The notes: a model not told the origin generated them from the sequence alone. A DNA stretch of 64,000 nt from Candidatus Auribacterota bacterium (GCA_023144635.1 JAGLFH010000052.1:1-64000), one strand, 5' to 3'; positions 1-8,652 are shown, counted from the first letter of the stretch. Translations and numbers: made by a program.

Positions 1-216
1 AAATGGCTGGTTTTTCTTGTAATTATACTTTCCATTATTTTTAGAGGATATATTTTAACAGAATTTAATGGGTCTGTTTATTTTTCGCTTATGTTTTTAT
101 TAGTAGTAATACTTTTAGGGATTGATGTTGATATTCGCAGATCAATATCAATACTAAAGCTTTCAAAAGAAATTAATTCTTTGAAGAGAATTCTTGAGAA
201 GCTACAGAATAAATAG
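1..216 (+). CDS. C-terminal end of a small membrane protein (5' end outside window)
   Basis: An open frame runs from base 1 to a TAG at 214-216 and gives 71 residues with no start in the window. Residues 2-20 and about 28-45 are strongly hydrophobic, so two membrane spans are likely. They are followed by a basic, leucine-rich tail of about 25 residues ending in LEKLQNK, which may be a short cytoplasmic coiled coil. I do not recognise a family. That it is coding is inferred from the long stop-free frame and membrane-like composition. Confidence 0.55.
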   Translation, partial: KWLVFLVIILSIIFRGYILTEFNGSVYFSLMFLLVVILLGIDVDIRRSISILKLSKEINSLKRILEKLQNK

Positions 217-341
217 TTTTTACTAATTATACGGTATCGGTCCTCATGATTACTCGCTGAGATCCTTCGGCTTCTTTCAGTCGCTCAGGATAAATTTGCA
301 ATGCAACTTATGTTCCTTCATTCCATAAGTTACTTTCTCAT

Positions 342-770
342 TTATTTGATGTAATATCCGGAAACTCTCCATTTTCCATCTTTATCAATCATAGGCGTAA
401 TTGTCTCTATTGCTGATTTCTTGTTTTCAAAAGATGTTTTAAACTGTATTACTACATACTGTCCATCAGGAGCACCCGGAAGAGTTTTAGTATAATGAGT
501 GGTTGCAACTTTTCTTGAAATTACTTTGCCAAGAGGAGAAAGGACTTTTTTTAAAGCTTTATTCCACTCATTTTTTGATATTTCATTTTTAAAAATAGTT
601 GAAGCTGTATCCCAGCTTTTGCCGTATTTCCCTGCATCAACAAGTTTTATCCAATTTATCGCAGATAAAACAGCTTCTTTTTTAGCACTATCATTAGCAA
701 AGGAAAGTGAGCTGAAGATTGATATGGAAAGAAATATAAAAACAGTTACAAAACAAAGTACTTTTTTCAT
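342..770 (-). CDS. DUF4019-type secreted protein
   Basis: The 142-residue product begins with a classic signal peptide: MKK, a hydrophobic stretch to about residue 22, then SLSFA-N as a likely cleavage site. The mature part has the W-x-x-x-V-D-x-G-x-Y-x-x-S-W-D pattern near residues 40-54 and ends with a W-R-V-S-G-Y-Y segment. Both are typical of DUF4019, a small alpha/beta periplasmic domain of unknown function. It is about the usual length. It is followed on the same strand by a degenerate copy of the intergenic CCTTCG...CTCAGGA repeat (about 264-296). No function is claimed beyond export. Confidence 0.7.
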   Translation of the reverse strand: MKKVLCFVTVFIFLSISIFSSLSFANDSAKKEAVLSAINWIKLVDAGKYGKSWDTASTIFKNEISKNEWNKALKKVLSPLGKVISRKVATTHYTKTLPGAPDGQYVVIQFKTSFENKKSAIETITPMIDKDGKWRVSGYYIK

Positions 771-870
771 CTTTTACTCCTTTTTTAACAGAATTCATAA
801 AAATATTAATATTATTAGTAAAGCAAAAAGGCTTTTTTGTTCCAAGAAAATGGGAGAATAACATAACATA

Positions 871-1263
871 TTAATAACAAAAGTGTTGCAAAAGGCAAAA
901 CACCCAGATAACCGTAAGATTGATTATGCTAAGAAGCACAGCGGCGCTTCCCATATCCTTAGCACGTTTAGCAAGAGGATGTTTTTCAGTTGAGATACGA
1001 TCTACAATTGCTTCAATTGCAGAATTAAGTAATTCGACGATCAGTAAAAAAATAACACTTGAGATCATCAATGCTTTACTTATAAAACTAATAGGTAAAA
1101 TTATAGCAATAGGAATAAGAACAACGGATAAAAGAAGCTCTTGCCGGAAAGCTTCCTCATTTTTAAAAGCTTCTCTTAAACCATCATAAGAATAAAATAA
1201 AGCGTTCCAAAGACGCATAATACCGCTTTTTGTGTGTTTTTTTCCGTTTTCTGAATTTGCCAT
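871..1263 (-). CDS. dgkA: diacylglycerol kinase, DgkA family
   Basis: This 130-residue inner-membrane enzyme phosphorylates diacylglycerol, or undecaprenol in some lineages, and recycles lipid from envelope synthesis. It carries the family hallmarks. There is an amphipathic N-terminal helix with GLREAFKNEEAFRQEL, three membrane spans (about 42-60, 62-80 and 107-126), and the conserved ELLNSAIEAIVDRI active-site helix with its glutamates, followed by AKDMGSAAV. The length fits the family (about 120-130). The start at 1263 is the first Met, with no other nearby choice. The upstream divergent gap of about 100 bases holds nothing else I can name. Confidence 0.9.
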   Translation of the reverse strand: MANSENGKKHTKSGIMRLWNALFYSYDGLREAFKNEEAFRQELLLSVVLIPIAIILPISFISKALMISSVIFLLIVELLNSAIEAIVDRISTEKHPLAKRAKDMGSAAVLLSIINLTVIWVFCLLQHFCY

Positions 1264-1369
1264 AAAAAAATTCCTTTAAATGCTACCTTAAAATTATATG
1301 TTCAAAATTATCAAAAGTCGACCGATAATATAAAATCGAATAATACAAAATATATATTAATATTAAGAT

Positions 1370-1735
1370 ATGAACGATAAAAATAAAAAAGAGAGAAGGC
1401 ATGGGCCTGATAAATGGATATTTATTACAAAATATATCGGTATTATCTGTTGGTTTCTTTTTATTTTAACTGTTTTTTTGGCAGACAAATCAAAACCAAG
1501 GATGGAGACATTTTTTGACAGGTTATTAAACGTAGATTTACGGAAAAACTGGGATCTCGTGCTTTTAGATGTAAGTTTTTATGTAACGCTTACCATGTTT
1601 TATTTAGCGGGTCTCGGACTTATAATAAATACAAGAAGACATAAACGTAAAAGTGATAAATACAACAGAACACTTATTTTCCTTATTCTTGCTTCACTTA
1701 TAAGTATTATTATATATATTTACTATTTGGTTTAA
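1370..1735 (+). CDS. hypothetical three-span membrane protein
   Basis: A 121-residue product with a basic, soluble N-terminus (about 15 residues rich in K, R and H) and three hydrophobic segments near residues 18-38, 63-85 and 100-120. Between spans 1 and 2 lies a charged loop containing KPRMETFFDRLLN. I do not recognise the family. It stands alone between dgkA and a convergent large gene. The compact membrane topology and absence of a competing frame support it being real, but the start has no strong Shine-Dalgarno sequence. Confidence 0.5.
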   Translation: MNDKNKKERRHGPDKWIFITKYIGIICWFLFILTVFLADKSKPRMETFFDRLLNVDLRKNWDLVLLDVSFYVTLTMFYLAGLGLIINTRRHKRKSDKYNRTLIFLILASLISIIIYIYYLV

Positions 1736-1899
1736 AAAAGATTCAAAGTTCGAGTGAAGATATTTTGTATTATATCTTTATTTTAATGGAGATTTCTTCA
1801 TTCCTTGCAATGATATATATTATATACTTACTCTGTGCTCTCCGTGGCTGATCTGTAGTATATTATGCGTTGGTACTCTTTTAGTCTTGAGTCTGCTTT

Positions 1900-4509
1900 T
1901 TATTTCTTTGCTGAAAAGAGTACTGCTTCTTGGCTAAAAGCATTTACATATAAAGAAATAAAAGAATTTTTGTTTATTTTATTTGCATCAATAACATATA
2001 TTGAGTCTTCCCATGTTTTAGCATTAGGAATCATCTTTGTAAGCATGTTTGGTTGAGAAGTAATTAGTTCTTCATTTAGTATTGTTTCTTTTTTTTCAGG
2101 GAATAGTGCCATATAAACAATGTTCATTTCTACAAGATCATTAAAAAAGTGTGTTCCTAAAGAAATATCCGGTGTAAGGCCCTCATGCATTGCTACTACT
2201 TCACATAGTCCTGCGACATTTCTTATTTCAGAAAATGAAACAGGAATACCAAGTGAAGGCATTTTTGTTCCCCATCTTCCAGGGCCAATTAAAAGTACAT
2301 TTTCATCTTTTTTCTTCATATTTGTCAGTTCACCAATAATACGCGCAATGCTGTATTTATCTGAAACAGACATATAGCCGTACTTTGAAGGTTTTACGTA
2401 AATAACCTTATGAATTTTTTTAGAAGTTGTTTCACCTATTATCGGTCCGTTACTTTTCAAGATGATATTATTCTCTTTTAAATTTTTTGGGGGTTTTATT
2501 TTTTTAACTTCCATACCGACCTGGAAGGGACGGCATTGAAGTAGGTTTATACGATACTCTTCATTTTCTAAAAAATTAACTGCAAATTCTATGTCTACAG
2601 GGTGATCATATGCTTTTGCAAGAGTCTGCAGCATAAGCTGCATATCTTTTATAAAAGATGTTTTTGTAAGTAGTTTTTCAAAAGTTAAAAACCAGGGGAA
2701 AACATTTTTTATTTTTAGTGCTTTTGCTTTCTTCTCAACTTCCCTATCCTTAGTTGCAAAGATATCCAGAGGAAGGTCTGGTGATACTTTTGCAACATGT
2801 TCAAAAGAAGCAGATACATGAGCGTTTTTATCCAGATCAAGAACGTCCATTATTCTTTGTGTATACTTTTTTACTTCATCAAATGTCCCTTCAGGACGCA
2901 TCATAGGTGCATTTAGTGCAATTATTCTTGTATAGTCATCATCATGGCGATCCACTGCTCTGGTGCCAAGTCCGAGAACAAGACGTATAACACCCTCTTT
3001 TGGGTCTATCTTGCTGTTCCATACAAAAGGATTAAAAGAATACCCGACACCTGCTATCTGCGGGTAGTACATGTTGCTGTAAAAAGCTCCGGAAACTCTT
3101 TGAACTAAAAGGGCCATCTGTTCTTCTCTTTCAAGAAGGCCTCTGTGTGAACGGTATGATAAAGCATCATCGCTCATCGTGCTTGAATAAACAACTTTTA
3201 CTGCATCAATAAACTGTTCAAGACGCTCTTCCGGAGTTCCCTGATTAGCGCAAAAGACACTGTCATATTTTCCTGAAAAAGCATTTCCATATGCATCTTC
3301 CAAAAGAGAACTTGATCTTACAATAATAGGAGCCTGACCGAAATAACTTAATATTTCTTTAAACTGATTAATAATACTTTGTGGAAATTTTCCATTAGCC
3401 AGTTTTTCTTTTATATACTTTGCTTTTTCAAGAAAATCTTTGGACGTTTTTAGATGGTGTTTTTCCCACCAGCATTTATTTTGGATGACATATGTATAAA
3501 ATACATCTGAACCTATAAAAAATGAGTCGTGTGTTTCTAAAAGACCTATCCATTTAGGATCCTCTTTTTGAAGGATAGCACGGGCAAGAAGCATTCCTAC
3601 TGATTTTCCTCCGATTAAACCTGTTCCTATAAGCCTTTTTCCGATTGATATAAGAGTGCATATATCAAAATATTTTTCACATAGTGGGAACAAAGCTTCA
3701 TCTCTTGTTATTATCATTTTAATAAGCTGTTTTTTTAACTTAGCATTAGGTACATCTTTACCTATAGCGCACATATTTTCGTCAATTTTTTGTGCCTGAA
3801 TAAAAGTGCTTGTCCACGTATCCTGACGGTTTATGCTGTAATCTATCCACGGTTGCGGGACGTTTGAAAGGATTTCTGATACAATAACACTGCTTTTTAC
3901 AGGTTTAAACTTATTTCCTTTTTCCCAGCTGTGAAGCATATACATTGTAGGAGAAAAACGCTTCCAGACTTTTATTGGCAGAATATATAGGTTTTTTCCA
4001 CTGTGAAAGACATCAAGGATAACTTGAGCTGTATTATGAATAGCATTTACTGCTAATGAAGTATGTGAATCTTTTAAAAGGACAAAATATGTAACGGTAT
4101 CAAAAATATAAAGATAGGGACATGTCAGCATAAAAAAATTACCGAGCATGCGGTCACTGTACCAGTCTACAGCAAGATCAGAAAGAGAATCAAAAATATA
4201 ATATACACCTTTGCCGTGTTCTTCAATAACGTTCAGTATCTTTGAAATAAAAGGCTCAAATCCTTCATGAGGATTAAGTTCATAACGAATTGCAGGAATA
4301 TGATCAGGAACAAATGGGGCATGATTTGCAAAACGAAAATAAACAAGCTTTTCTTTGTTTTTATTTATGTAATCAAAATATGGATCAAGGGTAGGTATAA
4401 AATCATTAATATTATCTACTTGCCATACGATATTATCTCCCGGCATAATGCCATCTAATATTTCATCAAGTGAGTCCATGCCGGAGCTGAAACCAGTTTT
4501 TTTGCTCAT
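1900..4509 (-). CDS. degenerate KaiC-like domain fused to PPDK/PEP-synthase nucleotide-binding domain
   Basis: The product has 869 residues. Residues 1 to about 220 resemble a RecA/KaiC-type module: FSSGMDSLDEILDGIMPGD mirrors the KaiC entry motif, but the following P-loop is absent (WQVDNINDF where GxxxxGKT should be). From about residue 290 a PPDK_N ATP-grasp-like domain begins with LIGGKSVGMLLARAIL. It includes IVRSSSLLEDAYGNAFSGK, which carries the conserved Arg and Ser cluster, and closes near 660 with the usual INLLQCRPF. The last 190 residues, with GPGRWGTKMPSLG, are a conserved-looking domain I cannot name. The phosphohistidine and TIM-barrel domains of real PPDK and PEP synthase are missing, so it cannot catalyse their full reaction. 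A regulatory or energy-sensing role is possible. SD-like AGGAGGA lies just before the start. Confidence 0.75.
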   Translation of the reverse strand: MSKKTGFSSGMDSLDEILDGIMPGDNIVWQVDNINDFIPTLDPYFDYINKNKEKLVYFRFANHAPFVPDHIPAIRYELNPHEGFEPFISKILNVIEEHGKGVYYIFDSLSDLAVDWYSDRMLGNFFMLTCPYLYIFDTVTYFVLLKDSHTSLAVNAIHNTAQVILDVFHSGKNLYILPIKVWKRFSPTMYMLHSWEKGNKFKPVKSSVIVSEILSNVPQPWIDYSINRQDTWTSTFIQAQKIDENMCAIGKDVPNAKLKKQLIKMIITRDEALFPLCEKYFDICTLISIGKRLIGTGLIGGKSVGMLLARAILQKEDPKWIGLLETHDSFFIGSDVFYTYVIQNKCWWEKHHLKTSKDFLEKAKYIKEKLANGKFPQSIINQFKEILSYFGQAPIIVRSSSLLEDAYGNAFSGKYDSVFCANQGTPEERLEQFIDAVKVVYSSTMSDDALSYRSHRGLLEREEQMALLVQRVSGAFYSNMYYPQIAGVGYSFNPFVWNSKIDPKEGVIRLVLGLGTRAVDRHDDDYTRIIALNAPMMRPEGTFDEVKKYTQRIMDVLDLDKNAHVSASFEHVAKVSPDLPLDIFATKDREVEKKAKALKIKNVFPWFLTFEKLLTKTSFIKDMQLMLQTLAKAYDHPVDIEFAVNFLENEEYRINLLQCRPFQVGMEVKKIKPPKNLKENNIILKSNGPIIGETTSKKIHKVIYVKPSKYGYMSVSDKYSIARIIGELTNMKKKDENVLLIGPGRWGTKMPSLGIPVSFSEIRNVAGLCEVVAMHEGLTPDISLGTHFFNDLVEMNIVYMALFPEKKETILNEELITSQPNMLTKMIPNAKTWEDSIYVIDANKINKNSFISLYVNAFSQEAVLFSAKK

Positions 4510-4551
4510 AAAAATTCCTCCTTAATTGGGCTAACATATCATGGTGCTTAG

Positions 4552-4590
4552 TGTGAATATTTCACAGCGGTGTAAAATATTCAGGTTAGG
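4552..4590 (-). promoter_or_regulatory. palindromic putative operator upstream of the PPDK-domain gene
   Basis: TGTGAATATTTCACA (4552-4566) has TGTGAA/TTCACA arms separated by 3 bases. Rex sites use the same arms with 4 bases between, so this may be a relaxed Rex site or a site for another CRP/Rex-like factor. Immediately adjacent, the minus strand reads CCTAACCTGAATATTTTACA, which matches 41766-41785 upstream of the flagellar operon at 19 of 20 positions. Both facts are read directly. The regulatory role is inferred. Confidence 0.4.
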
Positions 4591-5028
4591 GACTTATATT
4601 ATGTTAAAAAAGAGAGTTGTTGACAACATTTTATTAAGAGAATCTGACAGGATTTACAGGATGAACGAGGATAAATAATTAAAGATAAAAGCAAAACATT
4701 TGCCACCCGCCTTCACTTCAGACTACGCACAAGACTCCGTCTAGACAGGAAAGTTACGGCGAGGCAGGCAGAGAACATCGAAGATCCGCCAATCTTTTAG
4801 GAGGACCGAGGACACAGAGAAAACAAGAAAGAAAACCTATTTAACCACGGAAAAGCACGGAGACTCACGGGTGGGAAAAGTAAAAAGAAAAAAGCAGAAA
4901 AGAAGTTTAAAATTTGAAATGTGAAGTTGTGGTCCTTCGACAGAGTTTATCATGAGCGGAGTCGAATGGCTCAGGATTAAAACAGGTTTGATCCCTACTT
5001 CTTTTTCCCCTCTGTGTTAATGTTTTTC

Positions 5029-5087
5029 TACACGGGCGCAGTCCCTTCGACTTTGCTCAGGATAAAACAAGCGGCGCCCCTACATAC
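5029..5087. repeat. composite hairpin repeat (TACACGGGC...GCCCCTAC)
   Basis: The ends TACACGGGCG and GGCGCCCCTACATAC can pair. Between them sits a copy of the CCTTCGACTTTGCTCAGGAT element. A near-identical composite lies at 10326-10386, and simpler versions without the inner element are at 10282-10311 and 40531-40566. This looks like a non-coding MITE/REP-like family with nested insertion. Confidence 0.6.
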
Positions 5088-5275
5088 TTTTTGCCTTTCT
5101 TTGTTTCTCTTTAATCTGTGTGTATCTGTTCTCCAGAGGCGGATTTTTGATGTGTGTTTTCTTCGACTACGCTCAGGACAAGTGTGGTTATTTTTAATAA
5201 TCAGCGGAGCGTTCCATAACTTTAAGTACTTTAGGCACTTTAAACTTTTTACTTTCTTATTTAGTGCTTTAATTT

Positions 5276-7213
5276 TTAATAATAATAGTTATCACTGTCT
5301 TGATATAAATGCGGAGGTATTTCCATTAAAAATCTGGATGCTTCAATTGGTCTTTCATATCCGTGCTGGTTTCGTGAATCTACACGAGGAAAACTAAGAT
5401 AGAGTTTTTGTTTTGCGCGGGTAACAGCAACATAAAAAAGCCTTCTCTCTTCTTCCAGATTTTCCTTTATGTTAATACTTTTATATACAGGAAACTTTCC
5501 CTCGCAAAGCCATATTATAAAAACGTTTTTCCACTCAAGGCCTTTAGCCTGATGAATAGAAGATAAAACAATACCTGGATTTCCGTTATAATAATCTTCT
5601 CCGGATGATACTAAAGAAAGTTCGTCAAGAAGTTCTGATATTGATATAAATTTTTCTACAAAAGAAAGAAACTGCCAGCAATCATCCATGCGTTCATCTA
5701 CATTCTGGAAGTTTTTGAGCAGATAATTATTAAAGAACGGGCTTTCAATAATATGTCTTACAGATTCTCCTGGACCTTCTTTCAAATCCAATTTTGCGAT
5801 GTTCTCAAAAATTACCATAAGTTCTTTCATTGTAGATTGTGATTTTTTTGGAGCAAGTGAAGTAATTTTATTTGTATCCAGATCCTTTAAATTTTCGTAT
5901 TTAGAGATGCCTGACATTATTTTATCGGATGTTTTAGGACCTATGCCCTGACATATACTAAGAAGCCTTTTCCACGATACAAAATCTTTCAGGTTCTCAG
6001 ATGCTCTTAAAAATGCAACGAGAGTTTTATTATGAGCCAGCTCGAAAAACTTTAAACCGGAATGAATTGTAAAAGGAATGCTATTTCTCGTAAGTTCCAT
6101 CTGAAGTTCCATTGAATGATAATGCGATCTGTATAGTACTGCTATTTCAGATGGGGAGGTGCCGTTACGCAAAAGCTGAGAGACTTCACCCGTTACACCC
6201 TCTGCCTGAGCATAAACATTTCTAAAATTTTTTATTATAGGCTTTGTGCCTCTCCTTCCATCAAAAGAGCGCAGATTTTTTTCATATTGAAGAGTGTTAT
6301 GTGCAATAGATGAGTTTGCAAGCTCAAGTATGGATTTAGTGCTACGGTAATTTACTTCCAGTTTAAATATTTTTGCATTTTCATATCTTTCAGTAAAAGT
6401 AATAATATTACCAAAATCAGCTCCCCTGAAAGAATAAATGCTCTGGCTGTCATCGCCTACGACTGTAAGGTTTTGTTTTTCACTTGCAAGAATGTCAGTT
6501 AGATCGGACTGTATTTTATTTGTGTCCTGATATTCATCAATAAGAACATAATCAAACTGCTTTATTATTTTGGGAGCGGTATTTTCATCTTTTAAGAGCT
6601 GCAGCCAAAGCACAAGCATATCATCAAAATCAATTCCTTTGATCTCGAGTTTAAGCTTTTCATATTTATTAATTACCTTTTCTATTTCCTGTACATAGTC
6701 CGTAAATTGGCTGAAATGTTCTGAGACAACATCCTCAATAGAACAGTGTTTGTTTTTAGAAAGCCCCATAATGGCCATAAGTATTTTTTTACCAGGGAAT
6801 TCTTTTTCATTTAAAGGCATGCTTGTACTTTTTAAAGCCTGCTGCATAACGCTTACTGAATCTTCCCTGTCAAGAATAGTATAATCGTTAGCAATATTAA
6901 GGACTTTGGCATATTTCCTTAAAAAGATATTTCCTATTTTGTGAAATGTACCTGCATAGATACGATTTGCTTTTTGTGTGCCGATAAGGCTTGCTACGCG
7001 TTCTGTCATCTCATTAGCAGCTTTGTTGGTAAATGTAAGAAGCAGTATGCGCTCAGGCGCAACATTGTTTTCTAAAAGATTCAGGACCTTGTAAGTAAGG
7101 GTGCGTGTTTTACCGCTTCCTGCACCTGCAATAATAAGAGATGGTCCGGAGAGATGCTCCACAGCCATCAGCTGTTCATCATTAAGAGTTTTTTTCCAGG
7201 ATGTATTAGACAT
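5276..7213 (-). CDS. UvrD/PcrA-type superfamily 1 DNA helicase
   Basis: This 645-residue ATP-dependent 3'-5' DNA helicase has the full motif set. Walker A is AGAGSGKTRTLTYK (about 31-44). Motif Ia is TFTNKAANEM, motif II is VLIDEYQDTNKIQ (about 225), motif III is GDDSQSIYSFRGAD, motif IV is NYRSTKSIL, motif V is SSIHQAKGLEWKNVF and motif VI is RRLFYVAVTRAKQKLYL (about 590). It is shorter than UvrD or PcrA (about 720) because the extended C-terminal region is missing. It probably acts in repair or replication-fork clearance. It is a single gene; the downstream gap is repeat-filled. The start at 7213 sits next to the QLMAVEHLSGP Q-motif region, as expected. Whether it is the housekeeping UvrD/PcrA or a paralogue cannot be told here. 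Confidence 0.9.
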   Translation of the reverse strand: MSNTSWKKTLNDEQLMAVEHLSGPSLIIAGAGSGKTRTLTYKVLNLLENNVAPERILLLTFTNKAANEMTERVASLIGTQKANRIYAGTFHKIGNIFLRKYAKVLNIANDYTILDREDSVSVMQQALKSTSMPLNEKEFPGKKILMAIMGLSKNKHCSIEDVVSEHFSQFTDYVQEIEKVINKYEKLKLEIKGIDFDDMLVLWLQLLKDENTAPKIIKQFDYVLIDEYQDTNKIQSDLTDILASEKQNLTVVGDDSQSIYSFRGADFGNIITFTERYENAKIFKLEVNYRSTKSILELANSSIAHNTLQYEKNLRSFDGRRGTKPIIKNFRNVYAQAEGVTGEVSQLLRNGTSPSEIAVLYRSHYHSMELQMELTRNSIPFTIHSGLKFFELAHNKTLVAFLRASENLKDFVSWKRLLSICQGIGPKTSDKIMSGISKYENLKDLDTNKITSLAPKKSQSTMKELMVIFENIAKLDLKEGPGESVRHIIESPFFNNYLLKNFQNVDERMDDCWQFLSFVEKFISISELLDELSLVSSGEDYYNGNPGIVLSSIHQAKGLEWKNVFIIWLCEGKFPVYKSINIKENLEEERRLFYVAVTRAKQKLYLSFPRVDSRNQHGYERPIEASRFLMEIPPHLYQDSDNYYY

Positions 7214-7349
7214 AATATTATTAAATTAATTGGTTGTTTTAATTAAAGTTAGCTCAAGAGTTATGAATTATAATACAAGATGATAAAAAAGGCATTATTT
7301 TCTTCAAAAAAAGCATTTATGCTTTCTTCCATTTTCTTTTGCCCTGTAC

Positions 7350-7378
7350 TTGACAACAGGTAATTAGTAAAGTATACT
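7350..7378 (+). promoter_or_regulatory. consensus sigma70-type promoter of the abiE-like operon
   Basis: TTGACA (7350-7355) and TATACT (7373-7378) are separated by 17 bases, a near-ideal -35/-10 pair. Transcription would start near 7385, giving a leader of only about 25 bases before the ATG at 7410. No Shine-Dalgarno sequence is visible. Confidence 0.75.
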
Positions 7379-7409
7379 TAGTTAACAATTATGTTAACTA
7401 AGTATACTT
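7370..7409 (+). promoter_or_regulatory. perfect 17-bp inverted repeat, likely AbiEi operator
   Basis: AAGTATACTTAGTTAAC (7370-7386) and its exact reverse complement (7393-7409) flank a 6-base spacer. The left arm covers the -10 hexamer and the right arm touches the start codon of the antitoxin gene. AbiEi antitoxins are known to autorepress by binding inverted repeats in their promoters, so this is the expected operator. Confidence 0.75.
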
Positions 7410-8003
7410 ATGAATATTCTAAAACTTAAAGAAATAAATAAATTGTATTTTGGTTATGAGGAGATCGCCAGAACTTGCGATATCAATTTGTCATCAGCAA
7501 GAGTTACTGCGAGCCGTTATGTTAAAAACGGGTTTTTAATACGATTAAAAAGAAATTTATATATGCTAAAAGAGAAATGGGATACCACTCAAAAAGAAGA
7601 TAAGTTTTTATTAGCTAATCTAATTCAGGTTCCATCATACATATCACTTATGACAGCACTTGATTATTATGAAATAACTACGCAGGTTCAAAGAGAGTTT
7701 TTTGAATCCGTAGCGTTAAAAAGAACAAAGCAGGTTGATGTCGATAATACTGTTTTTAAATACACAAGAATTAAAAAAGAACTTTATTTTGGTTTTATAA
7801 GACAAAATGGGTATTTTGTTGCTGAACCGGAGAAAGCTTTACTTGATGCAATATATTTAAAGTATGTTAGTAATTATAATTTTGATGAGGATTCAATAGA
7901 TTACAATAAGATAAATATAAATAAATTGAAAAAACTCAGCAAGAGATTTCCGGTTAATATACAAAAGGAATTAGAAAAAAATGGATATTTTAATAAAGCA
8001 TGA
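7410..8003 (+). CDS. AbiEi-family antitoxin / transcriptional autorepressor
   Basis: The 197-residue product has an N-terminal winged-helix (GYEEIARTCDINLSSARVTASRYVKNGFLIRLKRNLYML, residues 16-53, read here across two helices and a wing) and a C-terminal antitoxin domain with YVAEPEKALLDAIYLKY-like sequence (YFVAEPEKALLDAIYL near 135-150). This is the AbiEi arrangement of type IV toxin-antitoxin systems. Its frame overlaps the toxin gene by 23 bases, indicating co-translation. It probably represses its own promoter through the 7370-7409 palindrome. Very low G+C (many AAA/ATA codons) sets the pair apart from the neighbouring helicase and gltD and suggests acquisition. Confidence 0.85.
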   Translation: MNILKLKEINKLYFGYEEIARTCDINLSSARVTASRYVKNGFLIRLKRNLYMLKEKWDTTQKEDKFLLANLIQVPSYISLMTALDYYEITTQVQREFFESVALKRTKQVDVDNTVFKYTRIKKELYFGFIRQNGYFVAEPEKALLDAIYLKYVSNYNFDEDSIDYNKININKLKKLSKRFPVNIQKELEKNGYFNKA

Positions 8004-8652
8004 AATGTTTGAAATGGAAGTTCTAGAAAAATTAAATACTTCAAAAATGTTGGAGGCTGTTGTTTTTGGTGGTGGTACTATGTTGAGATTGTGTCATGAG
8101 CTTAATCGTTATTCTGTAGATCTTGATTTTTGGATAACAAAAAATATAATGATAAAAAAATATTTTGATAATCTTTTTGAAATTCTTAAAAAAGAATATG
8201 AAGTGACAGATGCAAAGATTGAATATCATACAATTTTGTTTGAGCTTCGTTCTCAAAATTATCCAAAAAGATTAAAAATTGAAATAAGAAAAGAATTAAA
8301 AGAATGTGATTTTCAAGAAATGATAGCATTTTCAAAATATAGCAATAAACAAGTAATATTGAAAACTCACACATTAGAGCAGGCAATGAAAAATAAAATA
8401 GCTGCTTTTTTTGATAGAAATGAGATCAGAGATTGTTTTGACATAGAATTTTTGCTTAGAAGAGGGATAAAGCTTCCCCTTATAAATAAGGAGGAAGCAG
8501 GTGTCCTGATAAAAAAATTAAATCGATTTAAAGAGGTGGACTTTAAAGTTAAGCTTGGTTCAATTCTTGAAAGTGAAATGCGTAAGTTTTATATAAAAAA
8601 TAAGTTTAGCTACTTAATGGGTAAATTAAAAGAAGCTGAAATAAAGATTTAA
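7981..8652 (+). CDS. AbiEii-family nucleotidyltransferase toxin
   Basis: The 223-residue toxin of the type IV pair. Near residues 27-48 it has the AbiEii signature VVFGGGTMLRLCHELNRYS followed by VDLDFW, the nucleotidyltransferase GG(S/T)-x9-D-x-D core. A later lysine-rich TLEQAMKNKIAAFFDR segment matches the conserved (L)xxxK(I/L)xAx(l)xR motif of the family. Related AbiEii/MenT proteins block growth by transferring nucleotides to tRNA or another substrate. The family AbiE acts in phage abortive infection. An AAAGGA sequence about ten bases upstream supports the start at 7981, which overlaps the antitoxin gene; Met at 8005 is an alternative. Confidence 0.85.
   Translation: MDILIKHEMFEMEVLEKLNTSKMLEAVVFGGGTMLRLCHELNRYSVDLDFWITKNIMIKKYFDNLFEILKKEYEVTDAKIEYHTILFELRSQNYPKRLKIEIRKELKECDFQEMIAFSKYSNKQVILKTHTLEQAMKNKIAAFFDRNEIRDCFDIEFLLRRGIKLPLINKEEAGVLIKKLNRFKEVDFKVKLGSILESEMRKFYIKNKFSYLMGKLKEAEIKI

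Larger units (their letters stand above)
4510..5275. other. intergenic region with short repeats and an upstream palindrome
   Basis: No gene is visible in these 766 bases. Near the minus-strand gene start lies an imperfect palindrome, TGTGAATATTTCACA at 4552-4566, next to a minus-strand CCTAACCTGAATATTTTACA at 4571-4590. Beyond that come unrelated short repeats: copies of the CCTTCG...CTCAGGA element at about 4933-4976, 5043-5062 and 5158-5179; a TACACGGGC...GCCCCTAC hairpin unit at 5029-5087; and 'accacgg/cacggag' strings near 4843-4870. Confidence 0.6.

Noticed and set aside
4552..4566. TGTGAATATTTCACA as a firm Rex site
   Set aside because: Arm spacing is 3 bases rather than the 4 seen at rex and hoxF, so it is kept only as a possible operator.
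5014..5397. Plus-strand frame through 5014-5397
   Set aside because: It crosses hairpin repeats and runs into the antisense end of the helicase gene; no protein features.
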